A model generated the notes under the pieces. That model worked only from the letters and a program-made list of their open reading frames with translations. It did no database searches and was not told where the DNA came from. From JAEUSG01 sp964590225 (lineage in GTDB: Bacteria > Fibrobacterota > OXYB2-FULL-49-7 > JAEUSG01): 64,000 nucleotides of DNA. Location: the NCBI GenBank assembly GCA_964590225.1, contig CAZPWS010000011.1, forward strand, positions 6,824 through 70,823. Reading direction: 5' to 3'. Shown piece after piece: positions 42,240 to 52,201 of the stretch. How positions within the stretch are numbered: position 1 is the first letter of the stretch; each line of letters starts with the position of its first letter. Made by a program: the position numbers and the translations under genes.

Positions 42240-44314
42240 CCTGCCTGTTTTTTACTCAGGCGAATCTTTCCGCTAATTGGGTCAATATCCAAAAGTTTTA
42301 CCGAAATGGTGTCGCCGATATTTACCACATCCTCTACCTTTGCCACACGCGTGCTGGCAAGTTCGGAAATATGGACCAATCCTTCGCGGCCAGGCATAAA
42401 CTCAACAAAGCAACCAAAATTTTGTATGCCTTTTACGACACCATTATAAACTTTTCCAATTTCAGGCTTCATGGTGATCCGTTCGATCCACGCCTTTGCT
42501 TCGCTGCCTCCCCGACCACCTGTTGATGCAATTAATACCGTACCATCATCGTCGATATTTATTACCGCACCTGTTTTTTCCTGAATTTCCTTGATCACCT
42601 TACCTTGCGGACCTATTACTGCACCAATATCGGCAACAGCAATTTTTATATTTATAATACGAGGTGCAAACTTAGAGAGTTCTGTCCGCGGTACACTTAT
42701 GGCTTGCTCCATCTTTCCAAGAATGTGCAATCTGCCCTCTTTTGCCTGTTGTAGAGCTCGTCTCATAAGGTCAGGAGTAATACCGTTAATCTTGATATCC
42801 ATCTGGAATGCGGTAATACCTTCGCTTGTACCTGTTACCTTGAAATCCATATCGCCAAGGTGGTCTTCATCCCCGAGAATATCAGACAGTATAGCTGTCC
42901 TATCGCCTTCCTGAATGAGTCCCATTGCTATACCGGCAACGGGGGCCTTTATTGGAACACCCGCATCCATAAGAGAGAGCGAACCACCACAGACTGACGC
43001 CATTGAAGACGAACCGTTCGACTCAAGAATATCAGAAACAACACGGATAGTATATGGGAACTTATCCTTGCTCGGCAACACAGCAGCAAGCGACCTCTCC
43101 GCAAGGTGGCCATGACCGATCTCACGGCGGCCAGTTCCTCTCATCGCCTTAACCTCGCCGGTCGAGAATGGAGGAAAATTATAATGGAACATATAATCTT
43201 TCCAGCTTTCACCATGCAGAGCATCAATTTTTTGTTCGTCAAGCTTTGTTCCAAGAGTTGATGCGACAAGCGCCTGTGTTTCACCTCTGGTAAATACTGC
43301 TGATCCGTGCGCTCGCGGCAATACGCTTACTTCGCAAGTAATTGGACGAATCTCATTTGTAGCCCTCGAATCGATACGGATACCTTCGTCGAGAATTCTT
43401 GCCCGCATTATATCGCTTTCGAATCCGTGAATAATCTCTATTATCGCCTTTTCCTGTTCGGGATATTCAGCAATTAAAGCAGCGACCGCATCCTTTTTTA
43501 TAGTCTCAATAGCAACTCTCCGCTCCTCTTTTTTCGCTATCTTATACGCCGCTTTCAGCTTATCCACGGTTATAGCCGAAATTTTATCCTTAAGAGCTGA
43601 ATCCGTTTCGACTTTTTCAAATTTGAACTTCGGCTTACCTACTTCCTTAACAATTTCATCCTGAAGTGCACAAATCTTTTTGATAGCTTCGTGTCCGGCC
43701 AAAATTCCCTCAATCATTTTTTCTTCGGAAATCTCGAAAGCGCCGCCTTCAACCATCATTATTGAGTCTCGGGAGCCAGCCACTACCATATCGGCTGAAC
43801 TTTTCTCTAGTTCTTCAAATGTGGGATTGATAATAAACTTATCATCAACGAGTGCGACACGGACACCAGCAACCGGACCGGCAAAGGGAATATCTGAGAT
43901 ACAAAGTGCAAGACTTGCAGCAGAGATAGCAAGCATATCGGCGTCGTTCTCTTGATCCTGCGAAATTATAGTCGCTATTACCTGTGTATCGTTCATAAAT
44001 CCTTCAGGGAATAGCGGACGGATTGGTCGATCGACACAACGAGCAGCTAAAATCTCTTTCTCTGATGGTTTTGATTCCCGCTTAAAGAAACCACCGGGGA
44101 TTTTTCCTGCGGCATAAGCCCGTTCCCTGTATTCAACCTGCAATGGGAAAAAATCCTGCCCATCTTTTACTTCTTTAGATACACAAGCCGTTACGAGCAC
44201 CATGGTCTCTCCCATTCTCGCAACCGCCGCGCCATTAGCCTGTTTTGCCCATTTGCCTGTTTCAAGTGAAAATGGATGCCCATTAAGCTCCATCTCTTTT
44301 CGTATTAATTGCAT
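42236..44314 (-). CDS. pnp: Polynucleotide phosphorylase
   Basis: The 692-residue protein has the complete order: first RNase PH core (to about 220), helical linker, second RNase PH core with MRGTGRREIGHGHLAERSL, KH domain (GAVIGPQGKVIKEIQEKTGA) and S1 domain (GVVKGIQNFGCFVEFMPGRE). It degrades RNA with phosphate from the 3' end and can add tails. The order rpsO-pnp is conserved in bacteria. No truncation was seen. Confidence 0.97.
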   Translation of the reverse strand: MQLIRKEMELNGHPFSLETGKWAKQANGAAVARMGETMVLVTACVSKEVKDGQDFFPLQVEYRERAYAAGKIPGGFFKRESKPSEKEILAARCVDRPIRPLFPEGFMNDTQVIATIISQDQENDADMLAISAASLALCISDIPFAGPVAGVRVALVDDKFIINPTFEELEKSSADMVVAGSRDSIMMVEGGAFEISEEKMIEGILAGHEAIKKICALQDEIVKEVGKPKFKFEKVETDSALKDKISAITVDKLKAAYKIAKKEERRVAIETIKKDAVAALIAEYPEQEKAIIEIIHGFESDIMRARILDEGIRIDSRATNEIRPITCEVSVLPRAHGSAVFTRGETQALVASTLGTKLDEQKIDALHGESWKDYMFHYNFPPFSTGEVKAMRGTGRREIGHGHLAERSLAAVLPSKDKFPYTIRVVSDILESNGSSSMASVCGGSLSLMDAGVPIKAPVAGIAMGLIQEGDRTAILSDILGDEDHLGDMDFKVTGTSEGITAFQMDIKINGITPDLMRRALQQAKEGRLHILGKMEQAISVPRTELSKFAPRIINIKIAVADIGAVIGPQGKVIKEIQEKTGAVINIDDDGTVLIASTGGRGGSEAKAWIERITMKPEIGKVYNGVVKGIQNFGCFVEFMPGREGLVHISELASTRVAKVEDVVNIGDTISVKLLDIDPISGKIRLSKKQAG

Positions 44315-44335
44315 TTTTACTCCGATTTAAATTTT

Positions 44336-44605
44336 TTAGCGGCGAATATTAAGTTCCTTAATAACAGCACGATATCTTTCAACATCCTTTTTGTGCAGAT
44401 ATTGGAGGAGAGAACGACGCTTATTGACCATCATTATGAGACCTCTCCGCGAATGGTTATCCTGAGCATGTTCCTTTAAGTGCTCAGACAAGTGGTTTAT
44501 TTTCTCAGTAAGTATAGCAACCTGTACCTCTGTTTTACCAGTATTGTTCTCGTTTCCACCGAACTTAACAGTAAGTTCCTTTTTTTTCTCAACAGTAACT
44601 TTCAA
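44336..44605 (-). CDS. rpsO: 30S ribosomal protein S15
   Basis: The 89-residue protein has [39 protein letters not shown] and [10 protein letters not shown], which are diagnostic of S15. It binds 16S rRNA helix 22 early in assembly. The start is TTG at 44605 with AAGGAGGAG seven bases upstream; that site lies inside the ribF coding end, which it overlaps by 17 bases. The pnp start lies 21 bases beyond the stop. Confidence 0.97.
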   Translation of the reverse strand: MKVTVEKKKELTVKFGGNENNTGKTEVQVAILTEKINHLSEHLKEHAQDNHSRRGLIMMVNKRRSLLQYLHKKDVERYRAVIKELNIRR

Positions 44606-45554
44606 GCGACTCCTCCTTTTGATTTTTTTTATTTATCATTACAGCAATATCATCTGTTATTTTCTTTTCAAGTTCTTTGATGTTCCTAAAAACCTGCTGT
44701 TGCCGTATAAACCCTTCAACAAACAAATCTACCTTTCTGCCATAAAGGTCCCCCGAATATCCGGGTATATGCACCTCAAGTGCCCTTTCGACTGCAACAC
44801 CAAATGAAGGGCGGCTTCCAAGCGAAACAACCGCATTCCACTTTTTCTTATCTATACAGATTACCCCGTAATAGACTCCATCGGGCATGAGGAGCTTCTC
44901 TCTTTCGACCGCCACATTGGCAGTCGGGAAGCCCAATTGGCGACCCCGTCCGTAACCTCTCACAACCGGCCCCCTTATAAAGTAGGGACGACCAAGAAGC
45001 GATGACGCAGCCTCCATCCTGCCCAAGGCTACAAGCTCCCGTATTACGGTACTGCTTATTGTGTAACCCTGGAACCCCAAAGAGCGAGCCCGATGGACCC
45101 GCACCCGATACTTTTCGCACGCCTTACGAACAAGATCATAACCACCCTGTCGCTTGGCACCAAAACGGTGATCGTAACCAAGAACGATCTCCTTCGGGGC
45201 AAGATACTTAAAGATAATATTTTCAAGGAATGATATTGCATCCATTTTTTTCATTCTGCCACCAAATGGAGCCAACACAAGAGCATCAATACCACTTTTT
45301 TCTATAAGAAAGGCTTTTTCATGACTTGGGGACAAAACCTTAAGCATTCCTTCAGATGTACAGCTTGGCGCAAGAACAGATTGTGTATGAGGCTCAAATG
45401 AAAGTACAACAGAGGGGCCATTAACAGCTTTGGCTCTTTCGATAACCTTTTTAAATACGAAAAGATGGCCACGATGACATCCATCAAAGTTACCGACGGT
45501 AACCACACCACCACGATACTGAGTGCAATTAGCGAATCTCCTAATGACTCTCAT
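44589..45554 (-). CDS. ribF: Bifunctional riboflavin kinase/FAD synthetase
   Basis: The N-terminal FAD-synthetase half carries [16 protein letters not shown], with the H-x-G-H nucleotidyltransferase motif, and [15 protein letters not shown]. The C-terminal flavokinase half carries [15 protein letters not shown]. It makes FMN and FAD from riboflavin. The 321 residues are normal. Its ATG lies in the truB stop (ATGA). Confidence 0.95.
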   Translation of the reverse strand: MRVIRRFANCTQYRGGVVTVGNFDGCHRGHLFVFKKVIERAKAVNGPSVVLSFEPHTQSVLAPSCTSEGMLKVLSPSHEKAFLIEKSGIDALVLAPFGGRMKKMDAISFLENIIFKYLAPKEIVLGYDHRFGAKRQGGYDLVRKACEKYRVRVHRARSLGFQGYTISSTVIRELVALGRMEAASSLLGRPYFIRGPVVRGYGRGRQLGFPTANVAVEREKLLMPDGVYYGVICIDKKKWNAVVSLGSRPSFGVAVERALEVHIPGYSGDLYGRKVDLFVEGFIRQQQVFRNIKELEKKITDDIAVMINKKNQKEESLESYC

Positions 45555-46453
45555 ACAAGCATCCTGTCGGGTTGAAGTACAATACCTTTACCTATATCTT
45601 TTGCTATTGCAATGCAAATAGGCTTGTTTTCGGCACTCTTAACCAATATGAAGCGACTAATGGTATTCTTAGCAAATTCGCAATCTGTGCAATGAATGTA
45701 CGCACCTCTCCTTATGCGTGCCTCTTCCTCGTTATTCACGCAATACGACCTGAAAAAACTGAGCGCAACAGAAATTGGAATAACCGCCCGACAAACAGCT
45801 TCACTATCGACACGATCTGTAATCTGTATTGCTTTTTCGATGTTATACTCACCAATTGACTCCCTTATTAACTTTGTTAGATGGGCTCCACATCCAAGTT
45901 TATCACCAATGTCTCTCACAATAGATCTTATGTATGTGCCCTTCGAACACTTTATCCGGAAAGAGGCAACGCCACTGTTCCGATTGTATCCACAGAACTC
46001 AATATTGTAAACAATAATCCGTCGTTCTGGAATATCAACCACACTTCCACTCCGTGCTACACTATATGCTCTGCGCCCATTTAACTTCACAGCAGAAAAC
46101 TGCGGTGGTCTCTGAAGCTGTTCTCCTATAAAACAATTTAGCAACTGGATAATTTGCGCCTCTGAAACATCTTTAAAGCTACCATTAAATATAACCGTAC
46201 CCTCTTTGTCGTCTGTGTCGGTTTTTTTGCCAAGCTGGAATTCAACATAATAAGTTTTATCCATCCCTTCAAAAAAACGAAGAACCCTTGTTCCTGTACC
46301 AACGCCAACCACAAGTACGCCGCTTGCCATTGGATCAAGCGTTCCGGCATGACCAGCCTTACTAATACCGTATGTGCGGGCAAATTTTCTGACAAGAAAA
46401 GCCGAAGATATTCCCTCTTGCTTATCAATTATTATCAGTCCGTTCATTTCCAT
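45551..46453 (-). CDS. truB: tRNA pseudouridine-55 synthase
   Basis: The 300-residue protein has GLIIIDKQEGISS at its start, KAGHAGTLDPMASG with the catalytic Asp, and RPPQFSAVKLNGRRAY. SFRIKCSKGTYIRSIVRDIG is the late signature. It makes pseudouridine 55 in the T-loop of most tRNAs. The start may be the second Met at 46447, which is the family consensus beginning MNGL, with little difference. It stands between nrnA and ribF. Confidence 0.96.
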   Translation of the reverse strand: MEMNGLIIIDKQEGISSAFLVRKFARTYGISKAGHAGTLDPMASGVLVVGVGTGTRVLRFFEGMDKTYYVEFQLGKKTDTDDKEGTVIFNGSFKDVSEAQIIQLLNCFIGEQLQRPPQFSAVKLNGRRAYSVARSGSVVDIPERRIIVYNIEFCGYNRNSGVASFRIKCSKGTYIRSIVRDIGDKLGCGAHLTKLIRESIGEYNIEKAIQITDRVDSEAVCRAVIPISVALSFFRSYCVNNEEEARIRRGAYIHCTDCEFAKNTISRFILVKSAENKPICIAIAKDIGKGIVLQPDRMLV

Positions 46454-46456
46454 CTG

Positions 46457-47410
46457 TTAATTGAAGATGCCTGCTGCCACTGAGAGGACCATTTCTCTGG
46501 CCTTATTAATGTCGGCCACAATTGTACAACCGGAAGCGGCTTCATGACCGCCGCCATCAAAACGAGAAGCCATATTCCTCACATTTACACCGCCGTAAGA
46601 ACGAAAACAGACCTTTGTTTTTTCTTTTTGCTCAATAAGAAGAATACCAACCTCAACACCTTTAATAGAAAGTGTATAATTGGAGAGTCCTTCAAGGTCC
46701 GACTCCCTCGCGCCCGATTCAACCATATCCGACAAGCTTATTTGCATTACACAAAGTGCCCCACCAAAGTAAATTTGCATACTGCTATACATCTTTGCTT
46801 CAATTAGAATTCGAGACATTTCTTTATCGAGAAAAATCCTACGATATAACTCATGAGGCTGCGCGCCATATTCAATTAGTTTTGCGGCAATAGATAATGT
46901 ATTGGCAGTCGTATTAGAGAAACGAAATCCTCCCGTATCCACAAGCAGACCGGAATAAAGTGCAGACGCAGAAATTGCATCCGGCACGACACCAAGCTCC
47001 GTAAATAATTCATAAATCATTTCAACAGTAGCCGCAGAATTACCGTTTATCCAGTTAACATCACCATAGGCCGGATTATCACCGTGATGATCGATAACTA
47101 CAAGCTTTCTGCCCGCCCGTAATTTTACAGTACCAGTCCTCTCGTATCGAGATGTATCGAGAACAATCCAGGTATCCGCGACCTCTGCCTCCGGCGAGAC
47201 AGCTGTCTGAATATGAACTGTTTCTTCGATAAACGAATGCGGTTTGGACAATCTGCCTTCGTTAATTATAAAACTCTTTTTACCCAACGCCAATAAGAGC
47301 CGTTGAAGTGCAACACACGAACCAACGCCATCGGCATCAGGGTTAATATGAGTTGTAAGTATGAAGGTTTTACCTTCATGAATACTATTCAGAACTTGTT
47401 GAGGAATCAT
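46457..47410 (-). CDS. nrnA: NrnA-like DHH/DHHA1 phosphoesterase (nanoRNase/pAp phosphatase)
   Basis: The DHH domain has INPDADGVGS (D-x-D) and VIDHHGDNPAYG (D-H-H). The C-terminal DHHA1 has RFDGGGHEAASG. These are the motifs of NrnA, which degrades 2-5-mer RNA and dephosphorylates pAp. ATG at 47410 (MIPQQVLN) is preferred to the TTG at 47419; neither has a strong site. It overlaps rbfA by 26 bases. Its placement between rbfA and truB is conserved in several phyla. Confidence 0.92.
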   Translation of the reverse strand: MIPQQVLNSIHEGKTFILTTHINPDADGVGSCVALQRLLLALGKKSFIINEGRLSKPHSFIEETVHIQTAVSPEAEVADTWIVLDTSRYERTGTVKLRAGRKLVVIDHHGDNPAYGDVNWINGNSAATVEMIYELFTELGVVPDAISASALYSGLLVDTGGFRFSNTTANTLSIAAKLIEYGAQPHELYRRIFLDKEMSRILIEAKMYSSMQIYFGGALCVMQISLSDMVESGARESDLEGLSNYTLSIKGVEVGILLIEQKEKTKVCFRSYGGVNVRNMASRFDGGGHEAASGCTIVADINKAREMVLSVAAGIFN

Positions 47411-47744
47411 TTTTGCCAAGATTATTCAAAATGGAAAGGACTCTATCTCCACTCTCAAGGCCATCGTCATAAATAAAACGAAGTTCGGGCATATTTTTTA
47501 TTCTTATTATGGCAGCCGTCTCCCTCCTTATATAGGAGGCCGACGCTTCAAGACCCGATAAAAGTGACTTTCGTCCGTTAGACGAAAATGAACTTACAAA
47601 AATAGTAGCATTGCGTAAATCAGGGCTAACACTAACAGAGGTAACTGTAACCGAAACAATTCGGGGATCTTTAACTTTCCTCTGTAAAACTTCCGTAACC
47701 GCTCTCAATAAAGCATCTTCAACTCTTTTTGGTCTAACTCCCAC
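47385..47744 (-). CDS. rbfA: Ribosome-binding factor A
   Basis: The 119-residue protein has VEDALLRAVTEVLQRKVKDP and SPDLRNATIFVS, and ends with MPELRFIYDDGLESGDRV. This is the KH-like RbfA fold that helps 16S rRNA processing and cold adaptation. It begins two bases after the infB stop, as in the standard nusA-infB-rbfA cluster. Confidence 0.93.
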   Translation of the reverse strand: MGVRPKRVEDALLRAVTEVLQRKVKDPRIVSVTVTSVSVSPDLRNATIFVSSFSSNGRKSLLSGLEASASYIRRETAAIIRIKNMPELRFIYDDGLESGDRVLSILNNLGKNDSSTSSE

Positions 47745-47746
47745 CT

Positions 47747-50401
47747 TTACTCAGCTTTCTTAATTTTTTGTATTTCGTAGAATTCAAAAATATCGTCAAC
47801 TTCACAATCATTGAAACCATCAAGTACTATGCCACACTCAAAGCCAGCCAAGACTTCACCTACATCGTCCTTGTGTCTTTTAAGCGAACCTACCTTCACA
47901 TCGGCAATTACTTCGTCTTTCCGTATAACACGGACACGAGCCGATCTCTTGATAGTCCCACTTTCTACATGCGAACCCGCTATAGTACCAAGTCTGGAAA
48001 TCTTGAAAAGTTCCCTAACCTTTGCGGTACCAAGAATCACCTCTTTCTCAACGGGCTCAAGCATACCATCAATGGCCTTTTGCAGTGACTCTATCGCTTC
48101 GTAGATGATTTTATAGAGCCTGATTTCCACACCTTCGCTCTCAGCAAGTTCTCGCACTTTACTATTTGGATTAACATGGAATCCAATTATAACAGCATTT
48201 GTTGTAGCAGCAAGTAGCACATCGCTTTCTTTAATTGAACCAACGCTTTTATGAACAATATTTACTTTAAGTTTATCGTTAGTTAACTTGGCAAGCGAAT
48301 CAGAGAGCGCTTCAACTGAGCCATCAACATCTCCCTTAACAATAAGATTAAGATCCTTAGCACCCTGTTTAATCTCCGAATACAAATCATCAAGGGAAAT
48401 GTGCTTGATCTGCCTGATCTCCCGTTCTTTTTCCGCCTGTGACCGTTTTACAGATATATCCCTCGCCACCCGTTCGTTCTCAACAACAACAAACGAGTCT
48501 CCAGCGCGAGGGGTGCCGGAAAGGCCAAGTACCCGTACAGGAGTTGAAGGACCAGCTGATTCAATTCGATTAAGGTGTTCGTCTGTCATCTGCTTAACTC
48601 TTCCATAATGCGAACCCGTAACAAAATCGTCGCCAAGCTTTAGGGTTCCGTTTTGGATGAGTACAGTAGCTACGGCACCAAGACGGGTATCCATACGAGC
48701 CTCAATAATAGTTCCAATCGCAGCCTTGTTTGGATTGCCCTTTAATTCAAGGAGTTCAGCCTCCGCAGCAACCATATCAAGAAGTTTTTCAATATTAAGC
48801 CCACTCTTGCAGGAAATTTCTACGGACACAACATTGCCTCCGAAATCTTCGACAACAACCCCATGCTTGGTAAGTTCCTGCTTAATCTGCATAGGGTTAG
48901 CAGTCGGCAAGTCAACCTTGTTAATTGCCACTACAATTTTTACACCAGCAGCCTTTGCGTGGTCAATGGATTCAATAGTTTGCGGCATAACATGGCTATC
49001 GGCGGCTATCACGAGAATTATTATATCGGTTATTCTTGCGCCACGGGCACGCATTGTTGCAAAGGCTTCGTGGCCAGGAGTATCGAGAAACGCAATTGGG
49101 CCATGAGCCGTATTCACTCTATATGCACCAATATGCTGGGTTATGCCACCAGCTTCGCCTGCCATAACATTTGTTCTTCTGATATAATCAAGAAGAGAGG
49201 TTTTGCCATGGTCAACATGACCCATAACGGTAACAATTGGAGCCCGAAGTACAAGCTCCCCCCCCTCATCGTCACTACTCTCTTTCAAAATATTCTCTTC
49301 TGCGTATTCTTCCATTAGCTTGGCTTCATAGCCAAACTCATCAACCACAGCCGCCATTGTAGTAAAATCCAGCCGCTGGTTCATTGTTGCCATTATTCCA
49401 AGCCGCATACAAGCAGCGATAACTTCAGCTGGCTTAACATTCATAATATTAGCCACCTCGGCAACCGACATAAAGTCGCTTATATATAGAGTTTTATCAT
49501 CTTCTAATTCTCCTGCATCATCATACGCTTTACGATATCTCTTTCGCGACGCAGTATTTTCAATATTGATTTTTGCCATTGTCCGCTTAACAGCATCTTT
49601 CGCCGCAATTGTATCTTCGACTGTCTTTTTCTTTTTCTTTTTTCTGCGTCTTTGACCGCCGCCGGAAGCGCCACCGAAAAGCGCTTTTGGATCATCCTTG
49701 GCTCCCTTTGGTGATTGAATTGGAGCAACCACCTCATCTTCATACTCAATTTCTTCTATAACCTCCTGTACCTCTTCCTCAACTTCTTCGTACTCATCCT
49801 CATTTGCTGCTATTACAGGTACTTTCATCGCCGTAAGCGCCTTTTCGAGTCTTGCCACTGATCGTGCCTCAACATCCAGCGCCTCGCGAGCTAATCGCTC
49901 CTTTTCTTTTTCCTTTTCCCGTTCTTTCTCTTTCTCTCTCAACGCATTCTGTTCAGCGAGCTCCTTAAGAGAAATTACATCCCTGCCAGAGTGCGGCATA
50001 ACGGGATCTGTGTGACCATGCCCTGCCGTTTTTACCAATGGGTCCGTAGCTTTGGCCGCTGCAGCTTCGACAGCAGTAATTTCCGCTGATACAGTTTCTT
50101 CTGGTATTGAAGCAATTGCAGCAACAGCACCTTTTCGGATTACTGTTGACTTTTTTCCTGCGACAGCCTTATTGCTTTTGGGTGTAATTGAGGACTCAGC
50201 AGAAACAACAGTCTCTTTTTTCAGACTCTTTTTGCGGCTGACCACACCATGATGTGCGACAGGAGTAGCTGGTGAAGCTACATCGCCTGAAAGAGAGCCA
50301 AATAACTCTTCCTCAATTTTTTTTCTGTCTGCCTCAGTTACTTCAACCTTCGCAGAAACAACCACCTTCTTATCGCTTTCGCTCTTTTTTATAACCGCCA
50401 T
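47747..50401 (-). CDS. infB: Translation initiation factor IF-2
   Basis: The first 260 residues or so are charged and low-complexity (KEKEREKEKEKERL, RRRKKKKKKTV). The IF2-N domain has SVAEVANIMNVKPAEVIAAC. The GTPase domain then shows VTVMGHVDHGKTSLLDYI (P-loop), FLDTPGHEAF and INKVD, and is followed by beta-barrel domains and the initiator-tRNA-binding C2 domain. ATG at 50401 has AAGGGAAG upstream; an in-frame TTG at 50437 lies right at the nusA end and would add twelve unrelated residues. Confidence 0.96.
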   Translation of the reverse strand: MAVIKKSESDKKVVVSAKVEVTEADRKKIEEELFGSLSGDVASPATPVAHHGVVSRKKSLKKETVVSAESSITPKSNKAVAGKKSTVIRKGAVAAIASIPEETVSAEITAVEAAAAKATDPLVKTAGHGHTDPVMPHSGRDVISLKELAEQNALREKEKEREKEKEKERLAREALDVEARSVARLEKALTAMKVPVIAANEDEYEEVEEEVQEVIEEIEYEDEVVAPIQSPKGAKDDPKALFGGASGGGQRRRKKKKKKTVEDTIAAKDAVKRTMAKINIENTASRKRYRKAYDDAGELEDDKTLYISDFMSVAEVANIMNVKPAEVIAACMRLGIMATMNQRLDFTTMAAVVDEFGYEAKLMEEYAEENILKESSDDEGGELVLRAPIVTVMGHVDHGKTSLLDYIRRTNVMAGEAGGITQHIGAYRVNTAHGPIAFLDTPGHEAFATMRARGARITDIIILVIAADSHVMPQTIESIDHAKAAGVKIVVAINKVDLPTANPMQIKQELTKHGVVVEDFGGNVVSVEISCKSGLNIEKLLDMVAAEAELLELKGNPNKAAIGTIIEARMDTRLGAVATVLIQNGTLKLGDDFVTGSHYGRVKQMTDEHLNRIESAGPSTPVRVLGLSGTPRAGDSFVVVENERVARDISVKRSQAEKEREIRQIKHISLDDLYSEIKQGAKDLNLIVKGDVDGSVEALSDSLAKLTNDKLKVNIVHKSVGSIKESDVLLAATTNAVIIGFHVNPNSKVRELAESEGVEIRLYKIIYEAIESLQKAIDGMLEPVEKEVILGTAKVRELFKISRLGTIAGSHVESGTIKRSARVRVIRKDEVIADVKVGSLKRHKDDVGEVLAGFECGIVLDGFNDCEVDDIFEFYEIQKIKKAE

Positions 50402-50437
50402 ATTACACTTCCCTTCAGTACAATAGCACCAAAACAA

Positions 50438-51607
50438 CTACCCTCTTTTAGACCGCGCCGATGTAGATGCAAGAGGATCAGCGTGAACATCAGCCTCAGC
50501 AACAGTTATATCTTCTTCGGAATCCTGCATACCTTTAGTTAACGCCGCCTCTCTCTCCTCTTCCGACATCTTTGCAAAATCATCTGTTCCAAAAACATCT
50601 ATCTGCTTCTTAAGCAATTTACTTACAAGGCGAATATTCTGCCCACTCTTACCTATGGCCTGCGCAAGATTTTCCTGCTGTACTATAGAAACAATTTTGT
50701 TGTCTCCGACGAAATAAATTTTCTTAACTTCGGAAGGCTGAAAAGCCCGCTTAACATATACATCAAGATTATCGTTCCAGTGAACAATATCGATTCGCTC
50801 ACCTGACAACTCCCTAACTATTGCTTGTACCCTGTTTCCCTTCATTCCAACGCAAGAGCCTACCGGATCAATCCTATCGTCCTTGGAATACACAGCAATC
50901 TTCGCTCGCTTGCCAGGATCCCTTGCTACACCTTTGATTTCAACAATTTTATCGTAGATTTCAGGCACTTCAAGCTCAAATAGTTTTACAAGAAACTGCG
51001 GATGCGTTCTGGACAATATTACCTGTGCACCAGATGTACCATCATCAACTTTGAGTATATATGCCCTGATGGTGTCGCCTTGCCTGTACTTTTCTCCACG
51101 GATTTGCTCGTTTGGAGGAATAATTGCCTCTGTACGGCCAAGATTAACAAGAATAATTCCACGGTCAACTTGCTGTACTGAACCGGTAATAAGCTCACCA
51201 ACCCTGTCCTTATAGTCCTCAAAAATTTTCCGTCTTTCGAGATCACGAATCCTTTGCACAACCATCTGCTTTATGGAGAGTATGATAGTGCGTCCGAATT
51301 CATCAAGGGTAATATCACGGACAATCTGATCGCCTACCTCAACATCCGGTTCGATCTCCTGAGCCTCTTCAAGAAGCATCTCCTTTTCTTCGTTTCCTTC
51401 CGTGTAGGCATCAACAACATTTACAACAAGTTGTATTTCGATTCCGCTTGTTACTCTATTGATTTTTACATCAATAAACTTATCAAGTTCGAGATATCGC
51501 TTAGCAGCGGTGACAAAAGCCCCCTTAATTGTGTCCTCTACTACACCCTGTGAAATGTTTTTCTCTTTTGAGATCTGCATTATCAGCTCGTTCACATCAA
51601 GATTCAT
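50438..51607 (-). CDS. nusA: Transcription elongation/termination factor NusA
   Basis: The 389-residue protein has an N-terminal RNAP-binding domain (to about 125), S1 domain (GELITGSVQQVDRGIILVNL), KH1 (DPVGSCVGMKGNRVQAIV) and KH2 (NLAQAIGKSGQNIRLVSKLL). The acidic C-terminal repeats of E. coli are absent, as in many phyla. It modulates pausing, termination and antitermination. It follows rimP by 25 bases and precedes infB. Confidence 0.96.
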   Translation of the reverse strand: MNLDVNELIMQISKEKNISQGVVEDTIKGAFVTAAKRYLELDKFIDVKINRVTSGIEIQLVVNVVDAYTEGNEEKEMLLEEAQEIEPDVEVGDQIVRDITLDEFGRTIILSIKQMVVQRIRDLERRKIFEDYKDRVGELITGSVQQVDRGIILVNLGRTEAIIPPNEQIRGEKYRQGDTIRAYILKVDDGTSGAQVILSRTHPQFLVKLFELEVPEIYDKIVEIKGVARDPGKRAKIAVYSKDDRIDPVGSCVGMKGNRVQAIVRELSGERIDIVHWNDNLDVYVKRAFQPSEVKKIYFVGDNKIVSIVQQENLAQAIGKSGQNIRLVSKLLKKQIDVFGTDDFAKMSEEEREAALTKGMQDSEEDITVAEADVHADPLASTSARSKRG

Positions 51608-51632
51608 GTAGCTCCTCCAAATTATTTAACAG

Positions 51633-52079
51633 CTAAAATTTAATTATTTGCTTTGCCTTTATAATTGCCGTTAGTGGTATTTCTGTTTTCTCACCATTTT
51701 TACCAAGCAGCACAAGCTGTCCACTATTCACAGAGTTTATAATACCCTCAAGCTCTTTTTCTGCACCTTCTATCAGGTACAAGAGTCTTATATGCCGTCC
51801 TTCTTTTCTGATAAAATCAGCCTCTGATTTAAGTGGGCGATCTATACCTGGAGAAGAGACCTCGATCAGCAGATTATCGGGAAGATCCGCCTCGACAAGA
51901 GAGAGAACGGAGAGTTCCTTTGCTATTCGTCCACATTCATTAACCGTAATACCGCCCTTTTTATCGACTATTACTCTCGCAATGGACCTTTTCCCTGAAC
52001 GAAAACACGACACCTCAAGAATATCAACTTCTTGTCTTGCGACAATAGAACTAAGTAGAGCAGCAATTTTTTCGTTCAT
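51633..52079 (-). CDS. rimP: Ribosome maturation factor RimP
   Basis: The 148-residue protein has RVIVDKKGGITVNECGRIAK and LLIEVSSPGIDRPLK, the RimP signatures; it acts in 30S maturation. I place the start at ATG 52079. An in-frame GTG at 52103 lies directly after the T-run of the terminator at 52104-52137 and has no Shine-Dalgarno sequence. It is the first gene after that terminator in the nusA cluster. Confidence 0.9.
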   Translation of the reverse strand: MNEKIAALLSSIVARQEVDILEVSCFRSGKRSIARVIVDKKGGITVNECGRIAKELSVLSLVEADLPDNLLIEVSSPGIDRPLKSEADFIRKEGRHIRLLYLIEGAEKELEGIINSVNSGQLVLLGKNGEKTEIPLTAIIKAKQIIKF

Positions 52080-52103
52080 GCCAAAAGAACCTATCTTCTC
52101 CAC

Positions 52104-52137
52104 AAGAAAAAAAAATGGGGTCTTTGGTCAAGACCCC
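52104..52137 (-). terminator. Intrinsic terminator (or attenuator) upstream of rimP
   Basis: On the minus strand GGGGTCTT-GACCA-AAGACCCC forms a perfect 8-base stem with a 5-base loop (52117-52137). An A and about ten consecutive T follow. It ends transcription from truA or, if a promoter lies in 52138-52201, attenuates the rimP-nusA-infB operon. rimP starts 25 bases beyond the T-run. Confidence 0.85.
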
Positions 52138-52201
52138 GAACCCGTAAACAACGATTCATTGTAAAGATAATCAATGTTATTGGCTCAACACAAGACTTGG
52201 T

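Noticed and set aside
48657..49318. Plus-strand open frames of about 150 codons opposite infB
   Set aside because: They are antisense to the conserved GTPase domain and show no domain pattern of their own.
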